The notes under the pieces: model-generated
Database searches by the model: none
The model's input: only the letters and a program-made list of their open reading frames with translations
Told to the model about the DNA's origin: nothing
Origin: Clostridia bacterium
GTDB lineage: Bacteria > Bacillota > Clostridia > Oscillospirales > CAG-272
DNA length: 7,061 nucleotides
Direction: 5' to 3'
Assembly: GCA_017559555.1 (NCBI GenBank)
Contig: JAFYRH010000031.1
Coordinates: 1-7,061 of the forward strand
Position numbers and translations under genes: made by a program
In this document: positions 6,318 to 7,061 of the stretch, in pieces
Layout: each line of letters starts with the position of its first letter
Position numbering within the stretch: the first letter of the stretch is position 1

Positions 6318-7045
6318 ACCTTTGCCACCCTTTGCGTAATCAACAGGAAGTAGTTTTCAAGGCTACAACCGGTTCTCTTGAATGCTGCCATATCGATCTC
6401 CTGCAAAATTTTGCCTTGGTCGATGATGTAAACTCTATCACAAACCTTTTCAACGGTATCAAGGTTGTGCGAGGAGAACAGAACAAGGTTGCCGTTTCTG
6501 CTATGCTCATAGAAGAAGCGCTTAACTTGATTTGCGGTATGGGGGTCAAGACCTACCATAGGCTCATCGAGGATGAACACTCTGGGGTTGTGAATGAGTG
6601 CGCCCATAAACGAAACTTTTTGCTTCATTCCATGCGAGTAGGAAGAAATCGGCTTGTAGATGGCGTCTCCCAAAGCAAGCATTTCTTGGAATTTTTGAAT
6701 TCTTGCTTTTCTTTCGGAGGATTTAACTTGATAAATATCTGCCATAAAGTTGACAAACTCGTAACCGGTCATTTTTTCAAAAAGTGTGTATTCATCACTT
6801 ACATAACCAAAGTTGCGCTTTGCCTCAATGGACTCGGTCATCAAATCGTGACCCGCAATAGAAATAGAGCCTTGCTCATAAGGATGCATACCGGTGATAC
6901 ACTTGATAGTGGTTGACTTACCCGCACCGTTGTGGCCGAGCACGCCGACGATTTCACCGGGGTTACCAACAATGTTGATGTCCTCAATTGCATAGTTGGC
7001 TTTCTTGTGGTACTTCTTGTAAAGGTTGTTGACTTCAAGTAACAT
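6314..7045 (-). CDS. ABC-2 type transporter ATP-binding protein
   Basis: 243-residue nucleotide-binding subunit that powers the permease encoded just downstream. Seen: Walker A GHNGAGKST (37-45); a Q-loop region reading GYVSDEYTLFEKMTGYE (80-96), with Asp/Glu where Gln is usual; a signature motif SYSHGMKQK (135-143); Walker B FILDEP (157-162, catalytic Glu161); D-loop GLDP (165-168); and switch His193 in SSHNL. Length is normal for a single-domain ATPase. The acidic Q-loop and SHGMKQK signature are common in CcmA/EcsA/YtrB-like ABC-2 exporters of Bacillota (established family knowledge), so export is favoured over import, and no solute-binding protein is present. The ATG at 7045 follows GGGAGG by 6 bases. 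It is the first gene of the run seen here; its promoter lies beyond the window edge. Confidence 0.95.
   Translation of the reverse strand: MLLEVNNLYKKYHKKANYAIEDINIVGNPGEIVGVLGHNGAGKSTTIKCITGMHPYEQGSISIAGHDLMTESIEAKRNFGYVSDEYTLFEKMTGYEFVNFMADIYQVKSSERKARIQKFQEMLALGDAIYKPISSYSHGMKQKVSFMGALIHNPRVFILDEPMVGLDPHTANQVKRFFYEHSRNGNLVLFSSHNLDTVEKVCDRVYIIDQGKILQEIDMAAFKRTGCSLENYFLLITQRVAKV
6325..6332 (-). promoter_or_regulatory. Degenerate ribosome binding site of the permease gene
   Basis: AAGGGTGG, 7 bases before the permease ATG and inside the end of the ATPase gene. It is weaker than the other sites in the window. With the ATGA overlap this suggests translational coupling, which would keep ATPase and permease amounts linked. 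Confidence 0.5.
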
Positions 7046-7051
7046 ATTTGA

Positions 7052-7057
7052 CCTCCC
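7052..7057 (-). promoter_or_regulatory. Ribosome binding site of the ATPase gene
   Basis: GGGAGG on the minus strand, 6 bases before the ATG at 7045. It supports the chosen start. Confidence 0.75.
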
Positions 7058-7061
7058 AAAG

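Overview
The window looks like a piece of a chromosome from a Bacillota (Firmicutes) bacterium, most likely an uncultured, gut-type member of the Clostridia. The reasons are strong AGGAGG-type ribosome binding sites, a medium-to-low GC content (mid-40s percent by eye), TAA and TGA stops with the standard code, and mosaic surface proteins built from bacterial Ig-like and Listeria-Bacteroides-type repeats. The lineage is an inference; there is no rRNA or other phylogenetic marker here.

All four genes are on the minus strand, so they read from high to low coordinates. Reading in that order: (1) 7045-6314, the ATPase of an ABC-2 type transporter; (2) 6317-4626, its large polytopic permease, which overlaps the ATPase gene by 4 bases (ATGA); (3) 4572-1309, a 1087-residue membrane-anchored extracellular protein with several Ig-like domains, a Ca-binding-like loop, a beta-helix-like region and an unassigned C-terminal domain; (4) 1182 to beyond position 1, the first 394 residues of a secreted, probably lipid-anchored protein with a Big_3-like domain, a Listeria-Bacteroides repeat and two copies of a 74-residue repeat.

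Genes 1-3 look like one operon: a 4-base overlap, then a 53-base gap, each gene with its own ribosome binding site. The simplest reading is an ABC exporter (or ABC-driven envelope machine) made with a large extracellular partner held in the same membrane. Gene 4 follows after 126 bases that hold a perfect TATAAT box, an imperfect palindrome next to it, and no visible terminator, so it may be read both from its own promoter and from upstream.

The most interesting part is the pairing of an ABC-2 exporter with a giant Ig/beta-helix protein whose last ~170 residues match no family I can name. I saw no RNA genes, CRISPR arrays, insertion sequences, phage genes or defence genes. Long open frames on the plus strand are codon-register mirror images of the real genes and are not annotated.
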